NCBI RefSeq assembly: GCF_000230555.1
Contig: NC_016078.1
Coordinates: forward strand, 3,867,001-3,931,000
Length of the DNA: 64,000 nucleotides
Direction of reading: 5' to 3'
Source of the DNA: Pelagibacterium halotolerans B2
GTDB lineage: Bacteria > Pseudomonadota > Alphaproteobacteria > Rhizobiales > Devosiaceae
Shown piece after piece: positions 1 to 8,402 of this stretch (the stretch's first letter is position 1; each line of letters starts with the position of its first letter). Under the pieces are notes generated by a model. That model had not been told where the DNA came from and did no database searches. It saw only the letters and a list, made by a program, of their open reading frames with translations. A program made the position numbers and the translations under genes.

Positions 1-308
1 TCGCTCATCTGCTGCAAAGCCTTGGCTTTTTCCTCAAGCATCTCCACATGAGACAGTGCGATGGCCTTCACGTCAGAACTGGCACGACTGCGATCACGCC
101 ATAACGCCAACAGCTCGCGCATTTGATCGACAGAAAAGCCGAGGTCCCTTGCTCGGCTGATGAATCGCAAGGCGTGAACATCCTGATCATCATAGATCCG
201 ATAGCCTGCTTCGGTTCGATGGACCGGCGCGATTAGTCCAATGGACTCATAGTAGCGGATCATCTTGGCCGAAACGGCCGAGGCTTTGGCTGCCTGCCCG
301 ATGTTCAT
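1..308 (-). CDS. cueR: CueR-like MerR-family copper-responsive regulator (3' end outside window)
   Basis: MerR-family activator, predicted to sense cytosolic Cu(I) and switch on the neighbouring efflux genes by untwisting promoters with long spacers. The N-terminus [21 protein letters not shown] is the classic MerR winged helix-turn-helix, followed by the family IGLI..RTEAGYR segment and a long helix. About 102 residues are visible; the C-terminal Cys metal-binding loop, which would prove copper rather than another metal, lies beyond base 1. Its ATG overlaps the copA stop (ATGA, 305-308), so the two genes are translationally coupled. The context of copA, copZ and paired CueR-type promoters supports CueR over HmrR/CadR relatives. 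Confidence 0.88.
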   Translation of the reverse strand, partial: MNIGQAAKASAVSAKMIRYYESIGLIAPVHRTEAGYRIYDDQDVHALRFISRARDLGFSVDQMRELLALWRDRSRASSDVKAIALSHVEMLEEKAKALQQMS

Positions 309-2842
309 TGTGCATGCTCCATTTTTATCCCAGCACTTTGCTGCCCGAAGGAAGGCTCACGATCGACGGGCCGAGGCGAAAATCGCCTCAGCCGCAGCGC
401 GTTCCCCAACACAAATACGCTTGAGAGTGCCATGGCACCGGCGGCCAGTGCCGGCGACAGCAGAATACTCCCAGAGGGATAGAGAACCCCTGCTGCCACC
501 GGGATCAATATGATGTTGTAGGCAAACGCCCAAAACAGGTTCTGCTTGATGTTACGAATTGTCGCTTTGCTCACGGCAATGGCATCGCCAACTCCCTTGA
601 GGTCACCAGACATCAGAACGACATCTGCACTTTCAATGGCGATATCGGTTCCGGTACCTACGGCAATTCCGACATCGGCTTCGGCAAGCGCGGGTGCATC
701 GTTTATGCCGTCGCCCACGAAGGCAAGACGGTGCCCCGTCCCGCGGAGCGCCTTGATGGCCTCAACCTTGCCACTCGGCAGCACTTCCGCGACCACCTCG
801 TCAATACCAAGTTGTTTGGCGACAGCCTGTGCGGTCCTTTCGTTGTCGCCAGTGATCATCGCAACCTTGAGTCCCAGGCCGTGAAGATAATCGATGGCTG
901 CGCGCGACGTTGGCTTAATCGGATCGGATACCGCGATGATCGCAGCCAACTTGCCATCTATTGCTGCATAAAGCGGGGATTTTCCCGCCTCTGCAAATTG
1001 AATTGCATGATTGGCAAACTGGTCAACGGTGAGACCTGCGCGCTTGATGGCCCGATCGGCTCCGACCAGAATTTGTCGCCCCTCGACCATCCCGGTAATG
1101 CCAAAGCCAGGATCAGCCTCAAAATCCTCTGCACTCAGAAGTCTAATTGAGCGGGCCTTCGCTCCCCGAACGATCGCTTCTGCGATGGGATGCTCGGAGT
1201 GCTGCTCCAGGCTTGCTACAAACTTGAGGAGTTCAGCTTCGTCAAAACCTGGCGCTACGACAAGATCGGTCAGTTCGGGTCGACCCAATGTCAGTGTGCC
1301 GGTCTTGTCCAGCGCGACAATGTGCGCAGAACGCAGGGTTTGCAGCGCCTCGCCCTTGCGGAAGAGAATACCCAATTCCGCCGCTCGACCAGTGCCGACC
1401 ATAATAGAGGTGGGCGTCGCGAGCCCCATGGCGCACGGGCAAGCGATGATCAGAACAGCCACGGCATTGACCAGAGCAAAACTCAATTGTGGCGAAGGCC
1501 CGAAGGTGAGCCAAACCAGAAACGTCAAAGCGGCCACACCGATAACGATTGGAACAAAGACCCCGGTAACTCGGTCGACCAAAGCCTGGATCGGCAGCTT
1601 TGCCCCTTGTGCTGCCTCGACCATGGCAATGATCTGGGCCAGCACCGTATCGCGCCCGACCCGGGTCGCTTCAAACGTGAAGGCACCCGTTTTGTTAATT
1701 GTCCCGCCAACCACTTCGGCACCTGCCGCCTTTTGAACGGGGACCGGTTCGCCGGTGATCATCGCCTCATCGACATAGGAGGATCCTGAGATCACGCGCC
1801 CGTCCACCGGAATTTTGTCGCCGGGGCGAATGTGAACGACATTCCCGGCCACGACCTGATCGAGCGAAACCTCAACGGTTTCTCCGTCGCGTTCGATCCG
1901 CGCCGTCTTCGCCTGCAGTCCGACAAGTCGTTTGATGGCCTGACCAGTCCGGCCCTTGGCCCGCGCCTCAAGATAGCGTCCGAGCAGGATCAGGGTGACG
2001 ATTACCGCTGCGGCCTCGTAATAGACATTGCTCGTGCCGGCCGGCAGCAGTTGCGGTGTGAAGGTTGCAACCACAGAATATCCCCACGCCGCGGAAGCTC
2101 CCAGTGCGACAAGGGAATTCATGTCCGGTGCCCGGCGCCAGAGGTTGGGAAAGCCTTTGACGAGGAACCTGCACCCGGGGCCAAACAATACGATCGACGC
2201 CAAAACGAACTGCAGGTAACGATTGGTCTGCATGCCAATGGTGTCCATGACAAACAAATGCACCGCGGGAATGAAATGGGATCCCATTTCGACAACGAAA
2301 AGCGGAGCGGTGACCAGCGCTGCAAAAAGCGTGGCGTTTCGCAGTGAGACGGCCTCGGCTGCCTTTGCCTCCTCCCGGTCGGGGGCTCCGGCCCCGGTTT
2401 CGATTTTTCGGACAATGTAACCGGCCGCCTCAACGGCGCGTGCCAAATCCTCTTTCGTGGCCGTTCCTGCAAGCACTTCGACTGTTGCACGCTCGGTTGC
2501 AAGATTGACGGCGGCGTCCACGACACCGTCCAGGCGTTTGAGTGCTTTTTCGACACGTCCGACGCAGGAGGCACAGGTCATGCCCTCAATATCGAGTGTA
2601 ATAATCTCCGCGGCCGCGGGGGTGTACCCCGCTTTGTGCACCGCCTCCGCGATCTGCCCGACATCTGTTGGACCCGAAAGTTCAATTCGCGCACGTTCGG
2701 TAGCGAGGTTGACCGAAGCCGATGCGACGCCAGGGACGGCCCGAATAGCTTTTTCAACGCGCGATACGCAGGAGGCGCAAGTCATCCCCTCGATGCTGAA
2801 ATCGAGGCTCTTCATGCCATCAAATTGTTTCACCTGGTTCAT
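305..2842 (-). CDS. copA: Copper-exporting P1B-type ATPase CopA
   Basis: Inner-membrane ATPase pumping Cu(I) from cytosol to periplasm. Of 845 residues, two N-terminal heavy-metal domains each carry GMTCASC (Cys22/25 and Cys90/93). They are followed by the membrane domain, the TGE actuator motif near 364, the transmembrane metal site CPC (468-470), the phosphorylation motif DKTGTLT (512-518) and a C-terminal GDGINDAP hinge. The length is normal for two-HMA CopA. An upstream in-frame TTG at 2890 is possible, but the ATG at 2842 has an AAGGA ribosome site about 9 bases away, so it is chosen. The gene is co-transcribed with cueR and diverges from copZ. Confidence 0.96.
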   Translation of the reverse strand: MNQVKQFDGMKSLDFSIEGMTCASCVSRVEKAIRAVPGVASASVNLATERARIELSGPTDVGQIAEAVHKAGYTPAAAEIITLDIEGMTCASCVGRVEKALKRLDGVVDAAVNLATERATVEVLAGTATKEDLARAVEAAGYIVRKIETGAGAPDREEAKAAEAVSLRNATLFAALVTAPLFVVEMGSHFIPAVHLFVMDTIGMQTNRYLQFVLASIVLFGPGCRFLVKGFPNLWRRAPDMNSLVALGASAAWGYSVVATFTPQLLPAGTSNVYYEAAAVIVTLILLGRYLEARAKGRTGQAIKRLVGLQAKTARIERDGETVEVSLDQVVAGNVVHIRPGDKIPVDGRVISGSSYVDEAMITGEPVPVQKAAGAEVVGGTINKTGAFTFEATRVGRDTVLAQIIAMVEAAQGAKLPIQALVDRVTGVFVPIVIGVAALTFLVWLTFGPSPQLSFALVNAVAVLIIACPCAMGLATPTSIMVGTGRAAELGILFRKGEALQTLRSAHIVALDKTGTLTLGRPELTDLVVAPGFDEAELLKFVASLEQHSEHPIAEAIVRGAKARSIRLLSAEDFEADPGFGITGMVEGRQILVGADRAIKRAGLTVDQFANHAIQFAEAGKSPLYAAIDGKLAAIIAVSDPIKPTSRAAIDYLHGLGLKVAMITGDNERTAQAVAKQLGIDEVVAEVLPSGKVEAIKALRGTGHRLAFVGDGINDAPALAEADVGIAVGTGTDIAIESADVVLMSGDLKGVGDAIAVSKATIRNIKQNLFWAFAYNIILIPVAAGVLYPSGSILLSPALAAGAMALSSVFVLGNALRLRRFSPRPVDREPSFGQQSAGIKMEHAQ

Positions 2843-2874
2843 TTTCTGCAGTCCTTGTTCGACAACTGCCCGAT

Positions 2875-2905
2875 GATCTAATCCTTCCAATCATGTTAAG
2901 GTCAA
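2875..2905 (-). promoter_or_regulatory. CueR-type promoter for copA-cueR
   Basis: Read on the minus strand, a -35 TTGACC (2905-2900) is followed by exactly 19 bases and a TAGATC -10. The spacer holds a dyad with CCTT and AAGG arms. A 19-bp spacer with such a dyad is the hallmark of MerR-family activated promoters. The position, 30-60 bases before the copA start, fits. Confidence 0.6.
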
Positions 2906-2919
2906 GAGCAAATTCACGC

Positions 2920-2950
2920 TTGACCTGCCCACCATGGGAAGCTCCATGAT
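2920..2950 (+). promoter_or_regulatory. CueR-type promoter for copZ
   Basis: TTGACC at 2920-2925 is separated by 19 bases from CATGAT at 2945-2950. The spacer reads TGCCCACCATGGGAAGCTC, with a CCCA/TGGG dyad like that of known CueR operators. It ends 30 bases before the copZ start and points away from the copA promoter. Confidence 0.65.
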
Positions 2951-2980
2951 TGTTGCAGTCGAACAAGAAAGGATGAGTCC

Positions 2981-3178
2981 ATGCATGAGTTCAAAGTTCA
3001 GGACATGACCTGCGGCCATTGTGCAGGAACGATCGAAAAGGCGGTAAAAAGTGCTGACCCCGCGGCCACGGTGGATGTCGATCTCAGTACCCACTCTGTC
3101 CGCATCGAAAGTGCTCAGCCGGGTGCCGCCCTAAAACGCGTCATCGCGGACGCAGGATATTCTCCTGAGCCCATTTAA
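2981..3178 (+). CDS. copZ: CopZ-like copper chaperone (HMA domain)
   Basis: A 65-residue cytosolic heavy-metal-associated domain with the Cu(I) motif MTCGHC at residues 9-14. It probably buffers copper and passes it to CopA or to CueR. The length is exactly one HMA domain. The ATG at 2981 follows an AAAGGAT ribosome site. It is monocistronic: a strong hairpin follows the stop, and the gene has its own CueR-type promoter, divergent from copA. Confidence 0.93.
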   Translation: MHEFKVQDMTCGHCAGTIEKAVKSADPAATVDVDLSTHSVRIESAQPGAALKRVIADAGYSPEPI

Positions 3179-3185
3179 GAAAATT

Positions 3186-3217
3186 CCCCCCGGCGCGATA
3201 TGTCGCGGCGGGGGGGG
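3186..3217 (+). terminator. GC-rich hairpin after copZ
   Basis: A run of six C plus GCGCGA pairs with TCGCGGC plus a run of eight G around a TATG loop, directly after the copZ stop. There is no U-tract, so termination may be partial or the hairpin may protect the mRNA 3' end. Confidence 0.5.
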
Positions 3218-3248
3218 CCCATACCCGCCTGTTACCATCCTCGCGCTG

Positions 3249-3569
3249 ATGGTATCGTCAACGGCGATGTCATGGGCGCAAACGTCAAGCGAGATTGACC
3301 TTTTGCAACGCCACAAAGGTCACCAGATAAGCACCGATGCAATGATGTCGGTGATCAATCATGGATCCGAGCACCACAAATCCGGGCAGCACCACGATAC
3401 GCTGTGCGCGAGCGCATGTGCAGTGGCCGGCCCGCTGTACGAGTCGGTGAGCTTGCATTCGCCTCTGGCTATGACACTGAGATCTGTTCCGATTAATGGC
3501 TTGGGTCTAATTTCGTTTGTTCCCGAACCTGGCCAACGCCCTCCCAAATACAATCCGATCCGCGTCTAA
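3249..3569 (+). CDS. Small His-rich putative secreted protein (copper-island family)
   Basis: A 106-residue protein. The N-terminus (MVSSTAMSWAQ) looks like the end of a signal sequence, so the true start may lie upstream, but no upstream start with a ribosome site is visible. The middle has HGSEHH and HHDTLCASAC, plausible metal ligands, and the C-terminus ends in a proline-rich RPPKYNP stretch. The layout resembles DUF2946/CopL-like small copper-resistance proteins. It lies 63 bases upstream of the multicopper oxidase in the same direction and shares its plan with three other small proteins in the island (6124-6438, 9569-9934, 10050-10355). Function unknown; assignment is by layout and context only. 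Confidence 0.5.
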   Translation: MVSSTAMSWAQTSSEIDLLQRHKGHQISTDAMMSVINHGSEHHKSGQHHDTLCASACAVAGPLYESVSLHSPLAMTLRSVPINGLGLISFVPEPGQRPPKYNPIRV

Positions 3570-3632
3570 AGCACCGCCTCACAAGCGGTAACGTGCAGTC
3601 GCGCCTTCGCGCGCATTGATCGGACTATTCAA

Positions 3633-5114
3633 ATGACAAACGTGCTAACCCGCCGTGGCTTTCTCACGGCAACCGCCGCGCTTGCGGCAACCACTGCCCT
3701 TCCTCGCATAGGTCGGGCTCAAGAAGCGTCTCGCCAACTCTCCGTCGCCACTCGCACCATCGAGGTCAAAGGAAAGGCCGCCTCCGTCTACGGTATCGCC
3801 GGTCCCGGGCGCCGTCAGGGCCTTATCCTCGATCCAGGCGAACGATTTAAGCTCATCCTGGAAAACACCCTCGACGTCGAAACAATCGTTCACTGGCACG
3901 GACAGATACCGCCCAATGTCCAGGACGGCGTTCCCGATCTGCCACGCCCCAAGCTGGTATCCGGCGAAACCCGGGACTATGATTTCGAGCCGCTTGCCGG
4001 CACCCACTGGATGCACAGCCACGTACCAACCCAGGAAATGAACCTTCTCGCTGCACCGCTTATCGTGCGCAGCACCGAGGACGTGGCCGAGGACCGCCAG
4101 GAAGTGGTGATGTTCCTGCACGACTTCTCGTTCAAGGATCCACAAGCGATCCTGGATGAGATTACCCAGGGCGCCGGGCATACGGACATGGATCACGGAT
4201 CTTCCGGTGCGACGCCACAAAGTTCGATGCAGATGGACCATGGTGACATGGACATGGGACAGATGACCATGAGCGACATGGCAAACATGTCGACCATGGC
4301 CATGGACCTCAACGACTTCAACTTCGATGCCTATCTCACCAACGACCGCACGCTCGACGACCCCGAAATCATCCGGGTCGAAAGCGGCGGGCGCGTCAAG
4401 TTGCGCATCATCAACGCCTCCTCGGCGACCACCTTCTGGATCGACACCGGCATCGAGGGGCGACTAGTAGCAGTCGATGGCCACAGGATTTCTCCCCTCA
4501 ACGGCAACCGGTTCGGTCTTGCAATGGGACAGCGTCTCGATATCGACCTCGACCTCCCTTCCGAAATGCGCGCCTTCCCCATCCTGGCACTTCGCGAAGG
4601 GGAGCGTGAACGCACCGGTATGATCCTTGCACCGGCAGGGGCGGTAGTATCGAAAATATCCGGCATGGCGGAGACGTCATCACGCGCCTTCGACGTCGAT
4701 CTCTCCCAAGAGGGAAGGCTTCGCGCGATCGATGCTCTCCCTGACAAGGAGGTGACCAACAGCCAGATGATCATGCTGGACGGGTCGATGTCGCCCTACG
4801 TCTGGACCATCGATGGTCGCGGCTGGGGTGAGCATACGCCGATCGTAGCCAAGAGCGGTGAACGTGTTGAGCTGATGTTTCACAACATGTCGATGATGGG
4901 CCACCCCATGCATTTGCACGGCCATGCCTTCCAGGTGGTCGGCGTCAACGCCCGCCGAGTTTCCGGGGCTATCCGCGACACCGTCTATGTCCCCCCGATG
5001 GCCAGCGTAACAATTGCCATGGACGCAGGTGAGGCGGCTCGGTGGATGCTGCACTGCCATCACATGCCGCACCTGTCGACCGGAATGATGACCGAATTTC
5101 GGGTCCAGGCCTGA
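3633..5114 (+). CDS. Periplasmic multicopper oxidase (CueO/CopA-type), Met-rich
   Basis: Likely oxidises Cu(I) to less toxic Cu(II) in the periplasm. Of 493 residues, the N-terminus carries a twin-arginine signal (TRRGFLTATA, cleavage probably after GRAQ near 30), as expected for a folded cupredoxin. Copper ligands are visible: HWHG (87-90), HWMHSH (125-130), HPMHLHGH in the C-terminal domain and HCHHMPH from 474. A Met/His-rich insert (about 186-224, many MDM/MDH repeats) resembles the CueO methionine-rich segment that supplies Cu(I). A hairpin terminator follows. The sequence does not separate CueO from short CopA-type oxidases; laccase activity on organics is possible. Confidence 0.93.
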   Translation: MTNVLTRRGFLTATAALAATTALPRIGRAQEASRQLSVATRTIEVKGKAASVYGIAGPGRRQGLILDPGERFKLILENTLDVETIVHWHGQIPPNVQDGVPDLPRPKLVSGETRDYDFEPLAGTHWMHSHVPTQEMNLLAAPLIVRSTEDVAEDRQEVVMFLHDFSFKDPQAILDEITQGAGHTDMDHGSSGATPQSSMQMDHGDMDMGQMTMSDMANMSTMAMDLNDFNFDAYLTNDRTLDDPEIIRVESGGRVKLRIINASSATTFWIDTGIEGRLVAVDGHRISPLNGNRFGLAMGQRLDIDLDLPSEMRAFPILALREGERERTGMILAPAGAVVSKISGMAETSSRAFDVDLSQEGRLRAIDALPDKEVTNSQMIMLDGSMSPYVWTIDGRGWGEHTPIVAKSGERVELMFHNMSMMGHPMHLHGHAFQVVGVNARRVSGAIRDTVYVPPMASVTIAMDAGEAARWMLHCHHMPHLSTGMMTEFRVQA

Positions 5115-5123
5115 ACCAAGACT

Positions 5124-5150
5124 GACCGGCCCCGTCGAGCGGGGCTGGTC
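5124..5150 (+). terminator. Intrinsic terminator after the multicopper oxidase
   Basis: Eleven-base arms (GACCGGCCCCG and CGGGGCTGGTC, one mismatch) around a short loop, followed by TACCAATTTT. It may only attenuate, because the next gene starts 20 bases later on the same strand. Confidence 0.75.
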
Positions 5151-5170
5151 TACCAATTTTGGAGACAATC

Positions 5171-6037
5171 ATGATCACGAACCGCCGCATGGCCGCAATT
5201 CTGATAGCCACGTCCGCAATGCTCTCTCAGGCCGCGATGGGACAGGAGCTTCGGCCGCTGAGCGACGTTCTGGCCACCACGCACATCCACGGTCTGGCGT
5301 CCCAGGAGAATGCCAGCAACGTTTTGATGGCGACCCACCATGGACTGTGGAGCGTAGATCTCGAAAACGAGACTGCCCAGCTTTTGGGAGACAGCCGTGA
5401 CGATTTCATGGGGTTCTCGACCCACCCTACGGAAAACGAACGATACTGGGCCAGCGGTCATCCGATCGCGGGCGGCAATATAGGTGTCATCGAGAGCGTC
5501 GACGGAGGCCAGACCTGGTCCAAGATCGCTGAAGGCGTCGGTGGGCCGGTCGATTTCCACCAGATGACGGTCAGCGGCGCCAATCCGGAAGTCCTTTATG
5601 GCGTACATCACGGCGCCTCCCTTCAAACGAGCACGGACGCCGGCCGCAGTTGGGAGGAGATTGGTCTGCTGCCGGACGGCATTATCGATCTTGCCGCATC
5701 GGGCATCTCTCCGGATGCCCTATATGCCGCGACCAGTTCTGGTCTTTTCAAAAGTGAGGACACGGGCAGAACCTGGGTCAGGATATATGAAACAAGCGTA
5801 CCGGTTTCTTCTGTCCATGTGGACGTGAACGGGGTTCATGCCTTCGTTCTTGGGGTTGGTGTGGTGCATTCACCTGAGACTGAACTCGACTTCGCCGTGG
5901 TCGCCGACGATTTCGAAGATACCTATCTACTTCATCTCACATCCATGCCTGAAGGCGGGTATGTAGCGGCAACCGATGGAGGTGGACTCGTTCTCCTTTC
6001 GTCGGATGGGACGGTCGATATTTCGGTTCCGCAATGA
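5171..6037 (+). CDS. BNR/sialidase-like repeat protein (F510_1955-type)
   Basis: A 288-residue secreted protein with a signal peptide ending near AMGQ. It has several Asp-box-like BNR repeats (SVDGGQTWSK, STDAGRSWEE, SEDTGRTWVR), which predict a beta-propeller. The family is annotated as glycosylhydrolase-like from the fold, but it commonly accompanies copper genes and no catalytic sialidase residues are evident, so enzymatic activity is doubtful. The start is the ATG at 5171, with GGAG six bases upstream; a TTG at 5159 in the same frame is less likely. It is probably part of the copper-oxidase transcription unit. Confidence 0.75.
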   Translation: MITNRRMAAILIATSAMLSQAAMGQELRPLSDVLATTHIHGLASQENASNVLMATHHGLWSVDLENETAQLLGDSRDDFMGFSTHPTENERYWASGHPIAGGNIGVIESVDGGQTWSKIAEGVGGPVDFHQMTVSGANPEVLYGVHHGASLQTSTDAGRSWEEIGLLPDGIIDLAASGISPDALYAATSSGLFKSEDTGRTWVRIYETSVPVSSVHVDVNGVHAFVLGVGVVHSPETELDFAVVADDFEDTYLLHLTSMPEGGYVAATDGGGLVLLSSDGTVDISVPQ

Positions 6038-6123
6038 GCTGCGATTGGGGCCGACGGCCCCAATCAAACCATCATCGTTGGTATCAATGGGCCATTAGGT
6101 TGGTGATTCGTGAAGGCTCGAGT

Positions 6124-6438
6124 TTGAAGGCGCTGGGAAACATTTTGCTGGCACTTGTGTTGATGGTCGCCTCGACTGCTCACATCCACGCAGCGCAAAA
6201 TGTAGAGATCAGTGACCACGTCCACACGTCATCGTCGCTTGACCAATCGACACCCGACGATACCCATTCGGGCCACGGATCAAAACACTGCGGCCCTCTG
6301 CTGCTGTCTCACCCATTAGCGACAGCGCTCCATCTCGATACGACCACAACGGTTTGGGCTGGCGCGGCCCTGAAGCTAGCGGTTCATTTATTCGTGGTCG
6401 ATCCTCCTCCTCCTCGGAAGGACACCTTGGCCGTCTGA
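6124..6438 (+). CDS. Small His-rich secreted protein (copper-island family)
   Basis: A 104-residue protein, predicted periplasmic. Taking the TTG at 6124, with GAAGG seven bases upstream, gives a clean signal peptide (KALGNILLALVLMVASTAHIHA). An upstream in-frame GTG would place charged residues before it. The mature part has HVH, THSGHGSKHC and other potential metal ligands, then a second hydrophobic stretch and a C-terminal DPPPPRK. No catalytic motif is seen. It resembles DUF2946-like proteins and the three other small proteins in this island. It sits between the BNR-repeat protein and cytochrome c' on the same strand. Confidence 0.6.
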   Translation: MKALGNILLALVLMVASTAHIHAAQNVEISDHVHTSSSLDQSTPDDTHSGHGSKHCGPLLLSHPLATALHLDTTTTVWAGAALKLAVHLFVVDPPPPRKDTLAV

Positions 6439-6475
6439 TTGACAGCAATTTCGAGATCCAACCGAGAGATATCTT

Positions 6476-7045
6476 ATGAAACGAGCATATTTGTATGCGC
6501 TGGCTTTTGCCGGCGCAGCAACGGGCTGTGCGTCCGCATTTGCGCACAACGGCGCCACCGGTATCGTCGCCGACAGGATGATGGGCATGATGATGTTGGG
6601 CGAGCAGATGCAGGCCCTGACGCCAATCATCAACGGCTCATCCGATCCAAGCCCCGGGGCAATTGAGGAGGCCGCAGCGATGATTGCGGCTCACTCCGGT
6701 AACGCAATGACTGAGTTGTTCCCTGAAGGCACTACGGAATTCCCTTCGGAAGCGCGTCCGGAAATATGGGAGGACTGGGCTCTTTTCGCTCAGTATGCCC
6801 AGCAACTGGAGAGCCTGGCCCAAGAGTTAGGAAGGACCACTGACCAACCGACGCAGGAGACCGCTCGGGTGGCGCGAAATGACTGGACAAGCATGGATAC
6901 CTCGGTGCTGCTCGGACTGGCGCCGAAATCTGACCCCGAAAATTCACGCTCTGACCCGGAAACACAATCGATCAGAAGCGCTGCCGCGGTTGCAACCGAT
7001 ATCGCCGGCACCTGCTCGGCCTGCCACACGGTGTTTCGCAAGTGA
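6476..7045 (+). CDS. Cytochrome c'-family periplasmic c-type cytochrome
   Basis: A 189-residue protein with a signal peptide ending near AFAHN. The single heme-attachment motif CSACH lies almost at the C-terminus (followed by TVFRK), as in cytochrome c' and c-556 four-helix bundles. Near the mature N-terminus is a methionine-rich patch (RMMGMMMLGEQM) that could supply an axial heme or copper ligand. The stop overlaps the GTG start of the next cytochrome (GTGA), so the two are co-translated and probably form an electron-transfer pair. A role in copper or nitrosative stress is inferred from context. Confidence 0.85.
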   Translation: MKRAYLYALAFAGAATGCASAFAHNGATGIVADRMMGMMMLGEQMQALTPIINGSSDPSPGAIEEAAAMIAAHSGNAMTELFPEGTTEFPSEARPEIWEDWALFAQYAQQLESLAQELGRTTDQPTQETARVARNDWTSMDTSVLLGLAPKSDPENSRSDPETQSIRSAAAVATDIAGTCSACHTVFRK

Positions 7046-7938
7046 CCTGGCCAAGAATCGATCGCAAATGGCCCGTTGTAACCGCGGTGCTCTTGGGCGG
7101 CTTGGGCCTGGGCTTGGTGATCTGGATGCTCATCCCCACCTCCACTCCCGAATTGCCGCAGCAGATCACCGGTGACGCCAAGCGTGGTGCCTACCTGGCC
7201 CGCCTCTCGGGCTGCGTAACCTGCCACACGAGCGAAAACGGTGAGCCTTGGGCCGGTGGAGTTGCTTTGGCGTCTGACTTCGGCACCTTCATATCCCCAA
7301 ACATTACCCCTAATCCTGAGATCGGCATCGGCGATTGGAGCTTCCAGGAATTCGTTCGGGCGGTAAGACACGGAGTCGCGCCCGATGGAACTCCATACTA
7401 CCCGGCATTTCCGTTCGAATTTTATGCCACGCTTACAGATCGGGACCTGGCCGACATGTGGGCCGCTGTCCAGGAAGTTCCTCCATCCAATTTTGTGCCT
7501 GAAGAGAACGAGGTCCCTCTACCATTCAGCATTCGTCAGGGCGTGAAGCTCTGGCGCACCTTTTTCTACGAGCCTGTTGACTTCGTGGTCGACGAGACCA
7601 AATCGACATCGTGGAATCGTGGACGGTTTATGGTGGAGGGACCGGCCCATTGCGCTGCCTGTCACACGCCGAGAAACATTGCTGGCGGCTTGGATACTGA
7701 CGCTCAGTTCGCTGGTGCCTCTGGGGGAGCTGCGGGTTGGACTGCACCCCCGATCACCACCGAGGCGCTTGCCGAGGCGGGCTGGACCAAGGAAAGCCTG
7801 ATTGCGGCGCTACGCACCGGGCTTACCCCGACTGGCGATGCTTTTGGAGGTGCGATGGCTGAAGTCGTCCACCTCTCCACAAGCTATTTGATGGATCAGC
7901 ATATCGAGGACATGGCTGAATTTTTGATGGATCAATGA
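7042..7938 (+). CDS. Membrane-anchored diheme c-type cytochrome
   Basis: A 298-residue protein. One N-terminal membrane anchor (about 10-31) is followed by two heme c domains with CVTCH (about residue 57) and CAACH (about residue 203). Motifs such as SPNITP and FVRAVRHGVAPDG are typical of the cytochrome subunits of alcohol/aldehyde dehydrogenases and related diheme cytochromes. The GTG start overlaps the previous stop. No dehydrogenase subunit is nearby, so it more likely relays electrons between cytochrome c' or the periplasm and the respiratory chain. This is inference. Confidence 0.85.
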   Translation: MTWPRIDRKWPVVTAVLLGGLGLGLVIWMLIPTSTPELPQQITGDAKRGAYLARLSGCVTCHTSENGEPWAGGVALASDFGTFISPNITPNPEIGIGDWSFQEFVRAVRHGVAPDGTPYYPAFPFEFYATLTDRDLADMWAAVQEVPPSNFVPEENEVPLPFSIRQGVKLWRTFFYEPVDFVVDETKSTSWNRGRFMVEGPAHCAACHTPRNIAGGLDTDAQFAGASGGAAGWTAPPITTEALAEAGWTKESLIAALRTGLTPTGDAFGGAMAEVVHLSTSYLMDQHIEDMAEFLMDQ

Positions 7939-7958
7939 AGTGATGTTAGCTTCGGTGG

Positions 7959-8402
7959 CTACAGGCCAGCCGGGTTCGCATCGACCGGCAGTCGTACGAT
8001 CTCATCGCCGATGCCGACCTGCACCTCCCACTGCCCGGCCATCGGAAGCATCGCACTGGCTTGATAGGCTCCGGGACCTGCCGATAAGACGTTGGCTGGC
8101 ACAGTCATCTGATGTCCAGTCATCACAATTTGAACCCGTGGATCGATGATATCGGCTCGATCCACGGGCAACCTGATGAATACGGTAAGGGTTCTATCGT
8201 CCGCCAAGCTGGCACTGACATTGACCGTGATGCCGGACGTATCGAGGGTGGCTACACTGGGCGTTCGCTGTGCGGGCTTGAAAACGAGTGGAATGCTCGC
8301 AAGGATCAGGACAAGGCCAAAAAACAAGGTCCCGACTGTCCACACCATCACCAACGAGACTCCGCTCGCCTTCTGGCGTCGGCTATTTCCTTTCGCTTTC
8401 AC
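7959..8402 (-). CDS. FixH/YtkA-like membrane-anchored protein
   Basis: A 147-residue protein with one N-terminal transmembrane segment (WTVGTLFFGLVLILASIPLVF) and a periplasmic beta-sandwich-like domain containing MTGHQM and ASAMLPMAGQWEV. This pattern is seen in FixH and YtkA-like proteins. FixH-type proteins are linked to maturation of copper oxidases through the CcoI/FixI copper pump. YtkA-like domains occur in copper loci. The GTG start overlaps the acyltransferase stop (GTGA). It is convergent with the diheme cytochrome gene, 20 bases away. The precise role is not determinable from sequence. Confidence 0.6.
   Translation of the reverse strand: MKAKGNSRRQKASGVSLVMVWTVGTLFFGLVLILASIPLVFKPAQRTPSVATLDTSGITVNVSASLADDRTLTVFIRLPVDRADIIDPRVQIVMTGHQMTVPANVLSAGPGAYQASAMLPMAGQWEVQVGIGDEIVRLPVDANPAGL

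Noticed and set aside
2843..2890. Extra N-terminal codons of copA from a TTG at 2890
   Set aside because: The ATG at 2842 has a good ribosome site and starts near the HMA domain; the upstream codons overlap the CueR promoter.
3207..3217. Run of eight G as a phase-variable tract for the small 3249 gene
   Set aside because: The run is one arm of a hairpin just after copZ, and no ribosome site precedes a frame that would use it.
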